DNA from: Oikopleura dioica
Taxonomy: Eukaryota > Chordata > Appendicularia > Copelata > Oikopleuridae
Assembly (NCBI GenBank): GCA_907165135.1
Contig: OU015566.1
Coordinates: 13,810,157-13,874,156, forward strand
Direction of reading: 5' to 3'
DNA: 64,000 nt
Under the pieces are notes generated by a model that did not search any database, was not told the origin of the DNA, and was given only the letters and a program-made list of their open reading frames with translations. Positions 21,091-32,768 of the stretch are shown piece by piece; the first letter of the stretch is position 1; the number at the start of each line of letters is the position of its first letter. Both the position numbers and the translations under genes were made by a program.

Positions 21091-23464
21091 TTAAAAATTT
21101 GATGAACCGTTTTTCTTTTCGTCAGACTGAATATTTTTCAAGGAGAAATGCTCTCCTTTTGCTTTCGATTTCGCATAAAAGTTGAGAGACTCTTCAAGCG
21201 TCTGACAAATCGGAAGTCCCTGAAAAATTCATTCAATCAATCAAAAAATCAGCAAATATCATACCGAAGTTTCTGGTAGAAGAAAGATAAGAGCTCCACC
21301 AAGCAATCCAAAAGATCCGAATAACTAAAAATTCAAAAAAAAAAGCAAGGGAATGTCTGCTTACCAAGTAAACAATGCATCCATTTTTCATCTGAAGAAT
21401 AAATGGAGCTAGAAACCCTCCAACTCTTCCACACATCGAACCGAATCCGATTCCTGTACTTCTCAATGGCGTAGGGAACAGTTCTGCAGCATAAACATAA
21501 ATCGCGCCAAACGAGCCAGAAATAAAGAATTTCCCCGCAAAAGCCATCCATCTTTGCGCTTCAAGAAAAGCCCGAGGATCATCAGCTTCTCCCGCCGCGA
21601 ATTCTAGCGCCATGCAAACTAAACAAGCAATTCCGCCAAAGATCATAAAGCCTCCATTGATCCATCTTCTCCCAAACCTATCCAGCGTAAAAGCAACAAG
21701 CACATATCCAAGCAGCTCTACAAGTCCATTGATCGTGTTGTTCACATAAATGCTTCCAGCAAAAGAAGCGACGTTGAAAGATAGCCCGTAGTAGACCATC
21801 GTGTTCACAAAGAAAGCAAAACCGACATTTGCCGAAACACTAGCCATGTTTTTGTGCCGGAACATGTCCAGAATCGTATATTCCTCTGATTCCTTGTCAT
21901 TTTTTGCTAAAATATCAGCTTCGACTTTGTCCAAAAGAGAGTCATCTATTTCCCTGTTTGTTTGTTTCCCAAGCTCTTTGAAAATCTCCCTTGCTTCTTC
22001 TCTCCTCCCTCTAGAATACAAAAACAGCGGCGACTCCGGATAGAAAGGATAAGTCAGTAAGGTAGCAAAGGCAATAGTTGCGTTTGCCAAGGTAAACTCC
22101 CTCCAATCCGGGACAAAATACGCGACAAGACCAGAGCTAATGTATCCAATTGAAAAGTACCCACTCGCCAGAGCTCCGGAAATGGCTCGGCGGGAAGGAC
22201 CAAGAAGCTCCATCGAATAAGTTTTTTGAGAGAGATAGGATACGTGGCCAAAGCCATTGCCGAGAACTCGCATCGCTAGAAAACCATATTGATTTGGCTT
22301 GAATGGGCTCCGAGTTGCGAGTTCTTTATTTTAACCCATTTCTGCATTCTTGCCAAAAACTTGGAGCCCGTAGCATGAAGGCATGAATCGTGAGCAATAT
22401 TCCATTTATCTGAGTCCAAACCATGATCGCATTTTTTCTCCCAAATCTGTCCACATAAATTCCGGCAATATACGCGCCAATCATGAGCGACAGCAATCCA
22501 AGAGCAGTTGAAAGTGAGTCAAACCACTCGTCGCCGCAGATGAGCTTGAACTGAGTCACAGCTGTTTCCCAAGATTGGCCGGCATTGAAGATAAAATTGG
22601 TCGAGTTTCGGAGAGAGCGGTCGAAGACGAAATCGTCATTGCAACTTGTCCAGCTGGCGATTTCTTGAGCGGGTTTGCCGAGACAGCTTTTGAGGGCTTC
22701 GAAGCTTTGTTGATGGTCGCAGGAATTGATTGACATCGGGTTGAAAACGCAATGGCCACAGCCAGATGAATGGTCGCTAGAATCAAAACCGCTTTGAAAA
22801 GATTGACGATCGAGCGATTTAAGGGATCCCCCCCCCCCGTTTTGCCATCTTTGACTGGAAATTCAGCCGATTTGCGCTTATGTATTGGGGCGTACAATAG
22901 CTCTACGTAAAGCTGAGGTGCTATCCGCTATTCTCTAGTACAGAGAAATTTTTTGCTCAAGGCAAACATACCACGAGATGTTCGTAAAGGGGTCATATAA
23001 TTATATGTATTTACATCAAAATGATCCTCAGATCACGAGGAATCTAAATATGCCAGATATAACCCCCTATGAAAGACTTGAAAAAACAGGGGGGGGATCC
23101 CTTAAGGATATCGGAGCGCTAGAATTATTTCTCTCTTTTTCGCTTATCAACGATTGTTCAATCTCCTCCCTGTCCTGCAGTAAGGTGTATCAGTTGTCAA
23201 ACTCTCAATCTGTTTCCAATTCAACCATTCGAACTCCTCGTTGTTGTCAAAAACCGACTGGCATCGATAAGGAGGTGTATACTGCGCAAAAACCGGATAA
23301 ATCGCCATGAACCCGCCAAGAATCCCGGCATAACTGGCCATTCCTGTAATTCGCATTTGATAAAGCGAAATATGCGGCAGTTTTTCCCATAAAAAATCGA
23401 TTCCTCGTTTCTCTTTCTCTGAAATAAACGGTTTTTTCTCTGGCTTTTTGCTTTTTTCTTCCAT
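21091..23464 (-). CDS. Organic cation/anion transporter-like MFS protein
   Basis: An MFS transporter of the SLC22-like group. Exon 1 (from ATG 23464, MEEKSKK) carries TM1 (MASYAGILGGFMAIYPVFA) and the start of a long Cys-containing extracellular loop. Exon 22776-22361 continues the loop and holds LLSLMIGAYIAGIYVDRFGR, the signature loop with DRFGR. Exon 22275-21365 has the remaining helices, including PESPLFLYSRGRREEA after TM6, a second DRFGRR, and LFPTPLRSTGIGFGS. Exons 21324-21265 and 21219-21091 finish with FLLPETSG. All resolved introns are GT..AG except the loop intron, where the join is ambiguous and a TTAA element is inserted. Plasma-membrane uptake of organic ions is the family role; substrate unknown. 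Confidence 0.8.
22819..23105. mobile_element. TTAA-flanked element in the transporter gene
   Basis: TTAA plus inverted ends GGGATCCCCCCCC..GTTTT / AAAAACAGGGGGGGGATCCC (C-run lengths differ), 287 bp. It lies between the exons encoding the large extracellular loop of the MFS transporter, so it must be spliced out. Confidence 0.8.
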
Positions 23465-23739
23465 TTTGAAATTTAATAACAAAAATGGCGCGATATCTGT
23501 ATAGAAGTATCCTTGCCCCGAGGGAAACTTAACTATGTTCTCGAAAAATTAACGGAATTAGGCACACAAAGAACAAAAAATATTGCTTTTGAGCTTGAGA
23601 AAATGGTCGAAGAATTTATGTTTTTGGTTGAATGGCGTGGCCAAGTGAATTTATTCCGAAAAACGGCTTTGCAATTTTGAATTTGAAAAATTGTTCGTTT
23701 TCGTAAGTTGAATTTGTTTGTGTGTTGGAGCATAAGATC

Positions 23740-24990
23740 AACACAAGTAGCGCGGGATCACGCCCTTACAACCCTTTCTGCTCGTTCACGACGCCCTGAT
23801 GCGGCTTAGCGCTGACTTCTGAAATAACTCGAGTCGAAATCGCGGAAATGAGGATTTAGAGGAAATGCTCCATTTCGAAGTCGATATCCTTAAGTTTGAT
23901 GAGTCGGAATGAACTTCAATCGAAAATTCAAAATTTCAGTGGTGATACCCTTAATTTTCAAAAATTAACGAGCAGTCCAGAAGTCTCAAGATCCCAAAAA
24001 TACCACATTTTCTTTCTAATAAACTCTCAAAATCTCTCTTTTTCTTTATCGAAAACTTTGGCGGCGGAAGCGTTGACCGTCAATTTGGGATATCTCGCCC
24101 GCGCGGTGGCTTAACCTGCCACAGATCTGTCATCTCGTGGCCGAATCAGCGAAATATTCGTAAATCCACTGTTGCGAATTACTGTGGCTCCTCGGCGCTC
24201 TAAAAAGCGAATTTATGGTTTTTTCCTGCGTCTTCTGTTTTTTTGTTTGTCAACAGAAAACAGATTAACTGATGGAGAAATTAGACATTGATAAATAAGG
24301 CGTAATGGGCACTTTTTGTGCCCAGCCGTAAAAGAGGGTTAAAAATCATTTTTTTTTGAGCATTGTTCGAAAATTTTCGAGAACAATTTTGTTTTTTTTT
24401 TAATTAATTTTTGCTTTTCTTTTTTTATTATCCCGGGTTGGGAATTAAAAAAGAAAATTTTTTAAAATTTTTTTATCAAAACAATTTCGTTCTAGAAACT
24501 TTTCTCAAAATGAAGTGTGAATGGAAAAAAAAGGGAACCGCGTCAATTTCAGGCCTCTTTTTGGCCTTCACGTCAAAAAGTATTCTGGGGCGCGAATTCT
24601 AAAGAGCCAAAAAGATTTCATGCCTTCCAAGCTTAGACGTTGCCGCGTTTCTTTCGTTTTGCCAGCTGCGGCAAGGTGCGACGAGGCCGTTCATTATCAT
24701 CATCTTCGAAACTTGAAAATTGAAAATTGTCATTTATACTGTGTTTTTTTTCAAAAGAAACGCTCTTTTGAAGCTCCAGATTTCGAAAATTAAGAAATTC
24801 GACATTACATCATCGAAATTCCTCGTTTCTTGGACTCTGTTGCGACGTGGTGAAGAGCCTCCCCTTCCGCCGATTAAGGGAGCCAAGTGTGTTCGAGTGT
24901 CTCAGGAAATTTTCCAAAGAGGTCAGAGTCAGACTGCTGCATTTTCAGGAACCTGGCGAGCTCAACTGGGGAAGAATGATAAGCAGCGAA
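23740..24990. other. Gene-free interval
   Basis: No family-level coding signal. It contains homopolymer-rich stretches and CCCTTAA motifs typical of the local TTAA elements. Short open frames here lack motifs and splice support. Confidence 0.45.
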
Positions 24991-25011
24991 AGAAGGAAAA
25001 AGAGGGAGTTT

Positions 25012-25084
25012 TGACCACGATGGGACTCGAACCCACAACTTCCTGATTCGAAGTCAGACGCCATATCCATTAGGCCACGCGGCC
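25012..25084 (-). tRNA. tRNA-Arg (anticodon TCG)
   Basis: A 73-nt cloverleaf on the minus strand. The acceptor stem GGCCGCG pairs with CGTGGTC through seven pairs with two G-U. The D arm follows; the anticodon stem is TCTGA/TCAGG with loop CTTCGAA (anticodon TCG, reads CGA); the T arm is GTGGG..CCCAC with GGTTCGAGTCC B-box. No intron and no encoded CCA. It lies just downstream of the RING gene. Confidence 0.95.
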
Positions 25085-25194
25085 CCCGGGCGTGTGCCCA
25101 AACATCAACAACCTAACACCCCTAAGGCAAAATTATAAAAAAGAAAATCATTTATTGAACAATTAAAACTCGGTCAGAAAAATGAAGGAATTAG

Positions 25195-25914
25195 TCAGAA
25201 AAGAGTTCGAATATCAGCTTTCTGAAATCTTCGGTCGCATTTCGGACATCTTTCGTTATTTTCCAAGTGTTTTTCGATGCAAGATTGTCCAAACATATGG
25301 CCACAGACGATGATGCAGGATTGCCAGTGATCTTTTTGGTCATATTTACAGAGGCAAATGTCGCAAGTCGGGAAGGAATCATCGTTGTTTTCAAGAATAT
25401 CGAGCTCTTCTTCAATTTCCGCTTTGATTTTCGCCTCCATCTCAGCTTTTTTCTCAATCAATTTTAGCTTTTCTTTCGTTAGAAAAGCCACTTTTATTGG
25501 AAAACGCTTTTCCCATCGGAAATATTCTTCCTCTTCATCGCAATCGCTATCGGACAAAATATATGTAAATTTGAACTTCGAAGCAGCATACTCATCAAAA
25601 ATCATTCTTGCCGAGTTTGGATCAAATTCATCATCGTTATTAGTAACAAGTGAAAATAATAAAGGATTGTTCCTCAGATAGCATCTTCTTGCCCAATTAA
25701 GACTTATTTCTTTTTTAACATTATCGGTCATTTTTTCGAAAAGTGAAATTATGCCTTCCCATCTCTCTATGGACCGGTCAATCTCTTCGACTTCTTTTCG
25801 ACCCCTCTTCAATTGTTCAAGTAGCTTTTCTTTTTTGTTTTGAATAGCTTGATCGATTCTCTCTTCAAGATCTTCTTCTTTGGTCGAAGTTTTGTCAGAT
25901 GAAGCTTCTGCCAT
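25195..25914 (-). CDS. RING-type E3 ligase-like protein (RFWD3-type RING)
   Basis: An intronless 239-residue frame from ATG 25914. Residues about 15-75 and 150-185 are Lys/Glu-rich predicted coiled coils. An acidic patch (SDSDCDEEEE) lies near residue 125. The C-terminal RING reads CDICLCKY, VCGHMFGQSCIEKHL, CPKCDRRF. The usual fifth zinc ligand after CGHxF is Gly, as in the RFWD3-like pattern CGHLFGxxC, and the tail KADIRTLF also resembles that family. Probably binds an E2 and ubiquitylates partners; the WD repeats of RFWD3 are absent. An AATAAA-like signal follows within 60 nt of the stop. Confidence 0.75.
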   Translation of the reverse strand: MAEASSDKTSTKEEDLEERIDQAIQNKKEKLLEQLKRGRKEVEEIDRSIERWEGIISLFEKMTDNVKKEISLNWARRCYLRNNPLLFSLVTNNDDEFDPNSARMIFDEYAASKFKFTYILSDSDCDEEEEYFRWEKRFPIKVAFLTKEKLKLIEKKAEMEAKIKAEIEEELDILENNDDSFPTCDICLCKYDQKDHWQSCIIVCGHMFGQSCIEKHLENNERCPKCDRRFQKADIRTLF

Positions 25915-26595
25915 TTTGACTCAACTGATTTACAAAAATCTATATTTTCTTGAAGAAATTAGTGTGAATGAATAGATCGATGGAGACCGGCTTTCTTATC
26001 ACTTTGAGCGGCCGGTTCCCACACTTGTTTCTCACTCAAAAATCATATTCAGCGCTTTTCATTTAATCGAGAATCAAGCAATCAGTATTGGTAAGAAAGA
26101 TTACGTGGCATGCTCTGAAATTCCACCTGTCAAACTTCCAAATTCGCTTCGCTGTTCAATTCCTTCTTTGTTGGGCGGGAATTTCATCATTGTTGGAAAA
26201 ATAATCCACTGAAGGTTCCACGTTGATCAAATACCAAAAAACGAAATCAGATCTTCAAATTTTCGACCTTGAAAATGATCGTTTTTTCTTGACTGAAGGG
26301 TACTGTAGTGAAAATTGAACGAAGCGCGCCTGAGAAAGATGTATTCAAGTCCCCTATTTAATATTTCTAAAGAGAAGTTTTCTCAAATTAGAAGCCCCTT
26401 TCTGTAAAAGTAAAGTCGGCTGGTGACATTAGCGTGAAAATCGAAAACGCGTCTGAGCGTCTGGCCCGAGTCAAAGCCAATTCAAAATGTTCTTGAGCAC
26501 CTGCGCCAGGGAATCAATTCCACACGAAAAGAGCATCATCATCAAGGATTACAACTTCAGTGAACTTCATTTAGATTGAACTTTTTGACCACTTA

Positions 26596-26821
26596 CACCA
26601 AAAAATCCTGAGTCAGGGTTTGGAAGATCTCGAATGGAAAGCCGCGCAGCGGCTTTTTAAAACACGAAGCCGCGAAGCGGCTTCGCCGTTAATTTAAAAA
26701 TACCTTGAAAGAATATTTCGCGAAGCCGCTCTGCGGCTTCGTCTTTAAAAAAGCCGCTTTGCGGCTTTTCAGTTTAACTCTTCAGACGCTGACTAAGGTT
26801 TTGTACACAGGTTGCCGAGCC
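26596..26821. mobile_element. MITE family A, copy A2
   Basis: Arms with CCTGAGTCAGGGT and the degenerate CGCTGACTAAGG enclose paired AAGCCGC..GCGGCTT hairpins; the right end reads CACAGGTTGCCGAGCCT. The left terminus is truncated. Intergenic. Confidence 0.75.
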
Positions 26822-27240
26822 TCTCCCAGCTCTAGCCCGTCAAATTTCGCTGAAGAAACAGGTTTGAAATTGGGTTCTTTGTCCGTCTAAAAAGCATTAA
26901 TCCGGACTACGGGCGGTAATTAAGCTTTCCGGGCGCAAATTAGGAATGCTGCTGCTCCGTGAACAGGACCGCCGATTTCACAATGACAGTCACGGTGGAT
27001 CGGCCGGACAAGCGGGCTAAGCGCCGCCAATCTCGAATTTCAGCAATTTAAACACGCTTCCTCGAATTTACAGAAAAGGCAATGTTCTAAGTCTTTCTCT
27101 AACTCGCTTTGCACGTTGGTCAAGCGGGAAGGTCCCGGATTTCGACCACGACTTGAGTTACGGTGACCAGAGTTTTGTTGCATAACGAAAACAAGTGATT
27201 TCAGCTTCAAATGCAAGATTCATGAAAATTGTTGAACTGA

Positions 27241-27483
27241 CATGTGTAAAAAGCCTGAGTCAGGATTTTTAAGATCTCTAATGAAAAGCCGCGCAGCGGC
27301 TTTTTTAAATACGAAGCCGCAGGGCGGCTTCGCGAAATTATCTTTCGAGTCGACTTTTAATTACTGGCGAAGCCGCATCGCGGCTTCGTGTTTAAAAAAG
27401 CCGCTGCGCGGCTTTTCATTACAGTCATTTCAGACCTTGATTCAGGTAGCCTGAGTCAGGCTTTTTACACAGGTTGCCGAGCC
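27241..27483. mobile_element. MITE family A, copy A3
   Basis: Same structure as A2: GCCTGAGTCAGG arms, three GAAGCCGC/GCGGCTTC hairpins and right end CACAGGTTGCCGAGCCTAG. Left end incomplete. Intergenic. Confidence 0.75.
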
Positions 27484-27639
27484 TAGATAGGGATTAATAT
27501 CAAAAAAAGGAGGAAGAAACTCTTACGATGATGGATTATAAAATTTTCACTTGAAATTCAATCTTCCCCAAGTTTGATGCTCGGCGGATGTGTCCTGTCT
27601 CTACATTGAATTTTTCCTTTTTGCGATTTTGCGATTTTT

Positions 27640-27862
27640 CAAGGCGCTCGATTTTCGCAAGATCGAACATTTGAAAAGGGAGAAATTCCGCGAAGTGGCG
27701 TCACCAAACGTTGCGTCAAATTTTAAAGCAAGATGGACCAAGGCGTCGCGAAAATGTCACGAGCGAATTTGGGTTCAACGAATCAGCGCAAATATCACAA
27801 AACGCATTTATGCAACATCTGTGGCCGCATCTTATCGAAAACGGTTGTTCCATGAAATTTGA
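27640..27862 (+). CDS. Possible 3' exon of an unknown gene
   Basis: After a pyrimidine-rich tract ending TTTTTCAAG an open frame rich in Lys/Arg (LDFRKIEHLKREKFREV) runs to a stop at 27862, and ATAAAATAAA follows within 30 nt as a candidate polyadenylation signal. A second frame ending at 27855 has a zinc-finger-like HLCNICGRIL segment. I cannot decide between them, and no upstream exon was identified. Weak call. Confidence 0.25.
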
Positions 27863-27907
27863 CCTGCTTTTTTCATCAATAAAATAAATTTGGAAGTCTT
27901 GTCTATG

Positions 27908-28402
27908 CCTGGGTCGACAACCTGTGCCGAGAACCTGAGTCAGGGTCAGAAGAGCTAAATTGGAAAGCCGCGTAGCGGCTTTTTCTTATAAACGAAGCCG
28001 CCTGGGCTCGGCAACCTGACTAAAAAACCTGAGTCAGGGTATAAAAGATCAAAAATGAAAAGCCGCGTAGCGGCTTTTTCAAAAACGAAGCCGCGGAGCG
28101 GCTTCGCCAGAAGTTAAAGATAAGATTGAAGAATAATATTGCGAAGCCGCTTCGCGGCTTCGTTTTTAAAAAAGCCGCTACGCGGCTTCTCATTTTTGAT
28201 TTTTTATACCCTGACTCAGGTTTTTTACTCAGGTTGCCGAGCCCAAGAAGCCGCAAGGAAAGCCGCCAGAAATCAATAATAGATCGAGATGGTTTCATTT
28301 ACAAAGCCGCTTCGCGGCTTCGATTGTTAAAAAGCCGCATTGCGGCTTTTCATTTTTGATCTTTCTCACCCTGACTCAGGCTTTTCAAACAGGTTGCTGA
28401 GC
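27908..28402. mobile_element. MITE family A, outer copy split by a second copy
   Basis: The left half (27908-28001) and right half (28247-28402) are two pieces of one family A element with CCTGAGTCAGGGT and CCCTGACTCAGG arms. They are separated by a complete younger copy (28002-28246) that landed in one of its GAAGCCGC hairpin motifs. Confidence 0.8.
28002..28246. mobile_element. MITE family A, copy A5 (nested, with exact 8-bp target duplication)
   Basis: The element reads CTGGGCTCGGCAACC at the left and GGTTGCCGAGCCCAA at the right. It is flanked by GAAGCCGC on both sides (27994-28001 and 28247-28254), a perfect 8-bp target duplication. This fixes the family ends and places it with transposons that make 8-bp duplications, such as hAT. 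Confidence 0.9.
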
Positions 28403-28856
28403 CGAGTCTTTGATATTGGTCTCATTTTATTTTATTCATTATTTTCTACAAGATTTCAAATAATCAAAGTAAGTTTATTGCCACGTTCCATAATTGACAA
28501 AAAAGATGCGAAAGGTGCGAAAGGCGAGAACGGCGGCGGAGACAGAGCGGAAAGATGCGCTTTGGAATGTGACGAAGGAGAAAGAAAAACGAGAGCTACA
28601 ACGTGAACTGGCTTAACAACTCGTGCAAAAGGTTGTTTCAAGAACTCTTGGTCGGCGAAAAAGCGAATTGATGAAGACCAGACTGCCAGACTGGATAAGT
28701 TCCAAAATGACCAAAAATCCGGCTTAGTTTGCGAACCACGTTGCATAAGATAAGCCAAAAATTTGAATTCCGAAAAAAGAACTTTTTATTTTCTGATATA
28801 TTTTCTGTATTTTCAGTATAAAATTTTTGAAAATTTTCTAACCCTGAAAATTTTGG

Positions 28857-29027
28857 GGTTGAAAATTTTGGGTTGGCGTCAGGAACCGATGAAAAATTTT
28901 GAGAAATTTTGCGTGGGCGGCTACTCGGCTGCTGATTGGCCGGTGAGCCGAATCCGGGCTTCTGATTGGTTGAAAATTTCCACGCAAAATTTGTCGAAAT
29001 TTTTTTGTCGGTTCCTGACGCCACCCC
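28857..29027. repeat. MITE family B, copy 2
   Basis: Inverted ends GTCAGGAACCGA / TCGGTTCCTGACG with the family core TACTCGGCTGCTGATTGGCC. It abuts the 3' side of the small gene at 29054-29227. Confidence 0.75.
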
Positions 29028-29053
29028 AAAATTTCGCTTCTGTTCGTCGCCAA

Positions 29054-29227
29054 TCACCACATTCGATAGCCCCATCGATCGGGTTTGTCTTCAGGAGCAG
29101 TTTTGTCCAGAAGAGCCTGTTGATAGGCAGTGAGGCGATCGAGAAAGTCTCGTTGTTGTTGGCGCATTTTTTCAAGCTGGTCTTTTTGCTCGGGTGTTAG
29201 GGAGTCGTAAAAATCACTTGGGCACAT
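29054..29227 (-). CDS. Small helical protein, 57 residues
   Basis: ATG at 29227 opens a compact frame (MCPSDFYDSLTPEQKDQLEK) continuing as a Gln/Arg/Leu-rich amphipathic helix and ending KPDRWGYRMW. The composition is strongly protein-like, unlike the surrounding AT-rich sequence. An upstream in-frame extension adds Lys/Arg-rich residues and is less likely. No family recognised. A family B MITE begins about 25 bp past the stop. Confidence 0.45.
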   Translation of the reverse strand: MCPSDFYDSLTPEQKDQLEKMRQQQRDFLDRLTAYQQALLDKTAPEDKPDRWGYRMW

Positions 29228-29739
29228 TTTCCTCTTTTTTTTTCGTTTGTGTGTAACTTGGGAAACGATTGGGAAAGAGGGAGGAAAGAGGAAATATGTT
29301 GAGTCATGATTTTTGAAGCTCAATCGATTTCCGGTTGAAAATATAGGCCGAGAAAGAATTGTTTTTGAAAAAAAACGTCGCCAAATTGCCCCTCTCAGAG
29401 ACTCTGTTGTTCAATTTTTCGCGCACTTGATTTGGCATAATTTTGGGATTTGGCTGAGCTGGCGCTAGAATCGGCCATAATGGCGTAATATTCTTATAGA
29501 ACGGTTTTCTTTATTTAACTAAGGCGCTTTCTTGAACATTTGCCGCGTGAAATCGGAGTTATTTAATCTGGCATGGCGATCCTAGGTTAAAACCCTTGGT
29601 AAACCAATATTTAAAGCGCGTTCTACTATTAGACATTGATTCGGCGGATTTGGTTTTAAGGAAATTTGAGATGAAGGATTTGTGATGAAAATCGAAGGAC
29701 TTTATTTTCCGTTATTAATATTTTCTGAAAAAAAAGTAA

Positions 29740-30407
29740 TTAAGGACCCCTCCGTCATGTGGGAATAACTTTTTCAAACAGTGATTTCGAGGTGACCCCC
29801 TTAAGATTTCCGAAAACTTTTTTGCTCTTTGGGTAGCCCGATAGTTGGTCTAGGGCACCAGAAGTAAAAGCACGCTCGTGCACTTCTTAAGGGTGTCGCA
29901 ACAATACTTTCAAGTTTCAAACATCGATATCTCTGAGATGACCTTAAGAATCAAAAATTTTTAAAAACTCAAAATAAAGCTTAGATTGATGTCGAGGGCA
30001 CCAGAAGAAAAAAATTAAGATATGTAAAGGGGTTCACTTGAAAATGATTTTTCCTTTTTAACGTAAAATTGATTAAAACCGCAAAAATTTCTTTAATTAT
30101 GCACTATGAATAACTATTTTAGCATTTTTTTCCAAAAAAAATATTTTCCCTTTATAAAATTCATAAAAATAAGTGATTTTTATGTTTTTCATGAAAAAGT
30201 TGCTTCCGCCCAGTACAAACCGCGTCGTTCTATGCGCTCCGCCTTTACAAATTCAAAAACTTTGACTCAATTTTTAAGGGTGTTAGAGTGGAGATAGGCG
30301 GATAAAAAATGAAGCGAAAAAATGGTTTTTCGGCACGAGGAATCAGAATTCGAGGTCGAAATTTTAAATTTCGACATTTTAAAATCTTGACGGGGGGGGG
30401 TCCTTAA
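29740..30407. mobile_element. TTAA-flanked element, 668 bp
   Basis: TTAA plus inverted ends GGACCCCTCCGTCA / TGACGGGGGGGGGTCC (run lengths differ). The interior is AT-rich and non-coding, with further internal CCCTTAAG motifs. It occupies most of a gene-free interval. Confidence 0.75.
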
Positions 30408-30796
30408 TTATTGGCATTTATTCGTCGAATATTACTTTAAATGTTAAGAATGGGGAATGGACTGGAAAAGGGAATACTAATCTGTCGATAAATAACAAAA
30501 AGCAATAAAGAACATTTCCATGTTTTTACTGTTTCTTCATTTTTATAGATGCTTCATTTTATCAATGAGCATTGCCTCGAAAAATTTCTCCCTATATTTC
30601 CTCCTGCACAGCTGGACAATCAAGTTTCCAATTAGCCGTCTGCTACATGTATTAGATCTGTTTTTTTTTATCTTCGCGGTATAATTCTTGATTTTAAGAT
30701 CAAACCATTTTCCTGTAAAAAGACTATTATTCTTTAAAATTTTTAAGAGGAGAAATTCCCTTTCCAATAAATTTTACAAATTCTAGCGAAATTTCA

Positions 30797-30828
30797 ACTC
30801 AGGTTTTCTATACAGGTTCCAGAGCCCA
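30797..30828. repeat. MITE family A fragment
   Basis: A solo right arm: CAACTCAGGTTTTCTATACA followed by GGTTCCAGAGCCCA. No partner arm nearby. Confidence 0.45.
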
Positions 30829-31569
30829 GCTTTCCATAAACTTGAGATAAAAGGTTTTTTGTCGTGACTTTCTCATTCTAATCAAATCTCTTTTTGTTTC
30901 CGCTGTAATCACGCTTCTTGCGCTGCAATCAAAATTACCGTGTGTCAAAATTGTCAATAAGATCTGGCTGGCGGGATTTGAATAAATTTAATATACTTAT
31001 TCTTGATAACTCGATTCAAAATAATTCCAGAGATTGTTCTCAGACCGTTCATTTTGACTGATAACAGGAGGCGATATCACGAGACACCGCTCCTACATGG
31101 CATCCAATTCCAGGGCATTCAAATTTGTTCAACACAAATTATTGAAATTAACAAAAAACAGAGACACCCTTAATTCTTCTTCTTGAGTTTTAGAAATGAG
31201 CTTGACTCTCGAGAACTTCATTGTTTTCGATCGAGACAAGCGATTATTCCAGCGCTACAGCATGTTTCTCAATAACACAGCCTTTCTATATGTAGGCCAC
31301 AGCGATCGATCTAAAAGGTTTAAAAAATGGCTGAAAGTCTGAGTAGCTGTGTCTATACTTAAATTTCAATAAGAGCAGCTGCAGCCTCACGCCTAAAATT
31401 AGACAAAACACTACACGCTCTAATTTTCTTTTTGAAGAACGTTGATGATTCTTCAACGAAAAAAAAATAAGAAAAGAGGAAAATTCCCTAAATTGTGGAT
31501 AAATCATCGAACCTTTTCCTAAATTGTTGATTTTGTGAAGACAATTATTTTCTTGTATATTTTGAGACA

Positions 31570-31740
31570 AATATCGGGCTGGTGTCACGAATCGACAGAA
31601 AAATCTCGACAAATTTTGCCTGGGCGGATATTCGGCTTCTGATTGGCTGGTTGGCCGAATCCAGTCTTCTGATTGGTCGAAAATTTCCACGAAAAATTTG
31701 TCGGGATTTTTTGTTGGTTCTTCACACCTCCACAAAAAAA
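31570..31740. repeat. MITE family B, copy 3
   Basis: Inverted GTGTCACGAATCGACAGAAA / TTGTTGGTTCTTCACACC arms around a core with TTCTGATTGGCTGGTTGGCC. More diverged than the other copies. Confidence 0.65.
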
Positions 31741-32544
31741 TCGGCCCGAAAATCTATGATTGAAAAATTTAGGGACGATTCTGACAATTTATCGACAATT
31801 TAGGGACTTTTTTTTATTTCGACCAATCATCGATAAGAATCTAAAAATAGCCCCTTCATTGTGGATAAATCATCATTTTCGTCCCTAAAATGTTCGATTT
31901 TTTCATTTTTTCTTCAGAAATAAGCTTTTTTGACCAAAATGCTTATCAATTCGATTTTTCTGAAGAAACTTTGCTTCGAAAAAAGTTTTTGAACTTGAAA
32001 AAAATTTGGATGGACCTTTCACGTATATTTCTCGTCGAGTAGTTCGTTGGTTAAGCGGAGTTTGATTAGGTTTATGCTTTTTTTAAAATTTGGATTCTGC
32101 TTCGCGGGATTTTCTTTGGCAACGTTTTTCTTGAAAGAGATTCATCTCCGGGCTTCTATAAATAAAGCATTACCGGATTAATTGACCAATATAGCTTCAG
32201 CCAGAAATAACTCGACACGGAGAATCGAGCATATTTGGTAAATGAATGTTGGAATACGATTTTTGTGCAATCTGGCACCTGGTGAATTTATCCTCGGCAT
32301 TGAACCTTCCCGATTTCTAAAAGCTTTTGAATTCCAAAAGAAGAGGAGAAAAACGGAATGTGAGATTATGAAATGATCGAAAATTTTGTTAACCGCAAAT
32401 TTTAATGAACGCAGATTTTGCAAATTTATCACCTGTAGTCACCTTAATGTGAACGCTGCCCTGATCGGTTGGTTAGTTCGTGACGTAAAAAATTATGTCC
32501 GTGGTTCACCCTTTTTACTGAAGAACTAAAGTTTAGCCTTTATT

Positions 32545-32768
32545 GAAGCTAATCAAAAGTCGTCAATTTAGGAACTTTGGACAATGAAAATCGACATTTT
32601 AGGGCATTTATTATCAAAATTTACTAGTTACCTATAAAGTTAGGGTTAGTAGCCTATAAAGTATAGGTTACTAGTAAATTTTGATAATAAAATCCCTAAA
32701 ATGTCGATTTTCCTTGTCCGAAATTCCTAAACTGTCGACTTTTGATTAACTTCAATAAAACTCTTATA
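32545..32768. repeat. Long inverted-repeat element, about 95-bp arms
   Basis: Arms starting AATCAAAAGTCGTCAATTTA and running through TCGACATTTTAGGG to TTTACTAGTTACC are mirrored by GGTTACTAGTAAATTTTG to AAACTGTCGACTTTTGATT. The loop holds GGGTTAGTAGCC. A near-perfect foldback, non-coding, in a gene-poor stretch from about 31.8 to 36.1 kb. Confidence 0.7.

Noticed and set aside
22795-23110. U12-type (AT-AC) intron signal ATATCCTT next to the TTAA element in the transporter gene
   Set aside because: The match comes from the TTAA junction itself, no matching AC acceptor is in phase, and minor-spliceosome introns are not expected if this is a larvacean.
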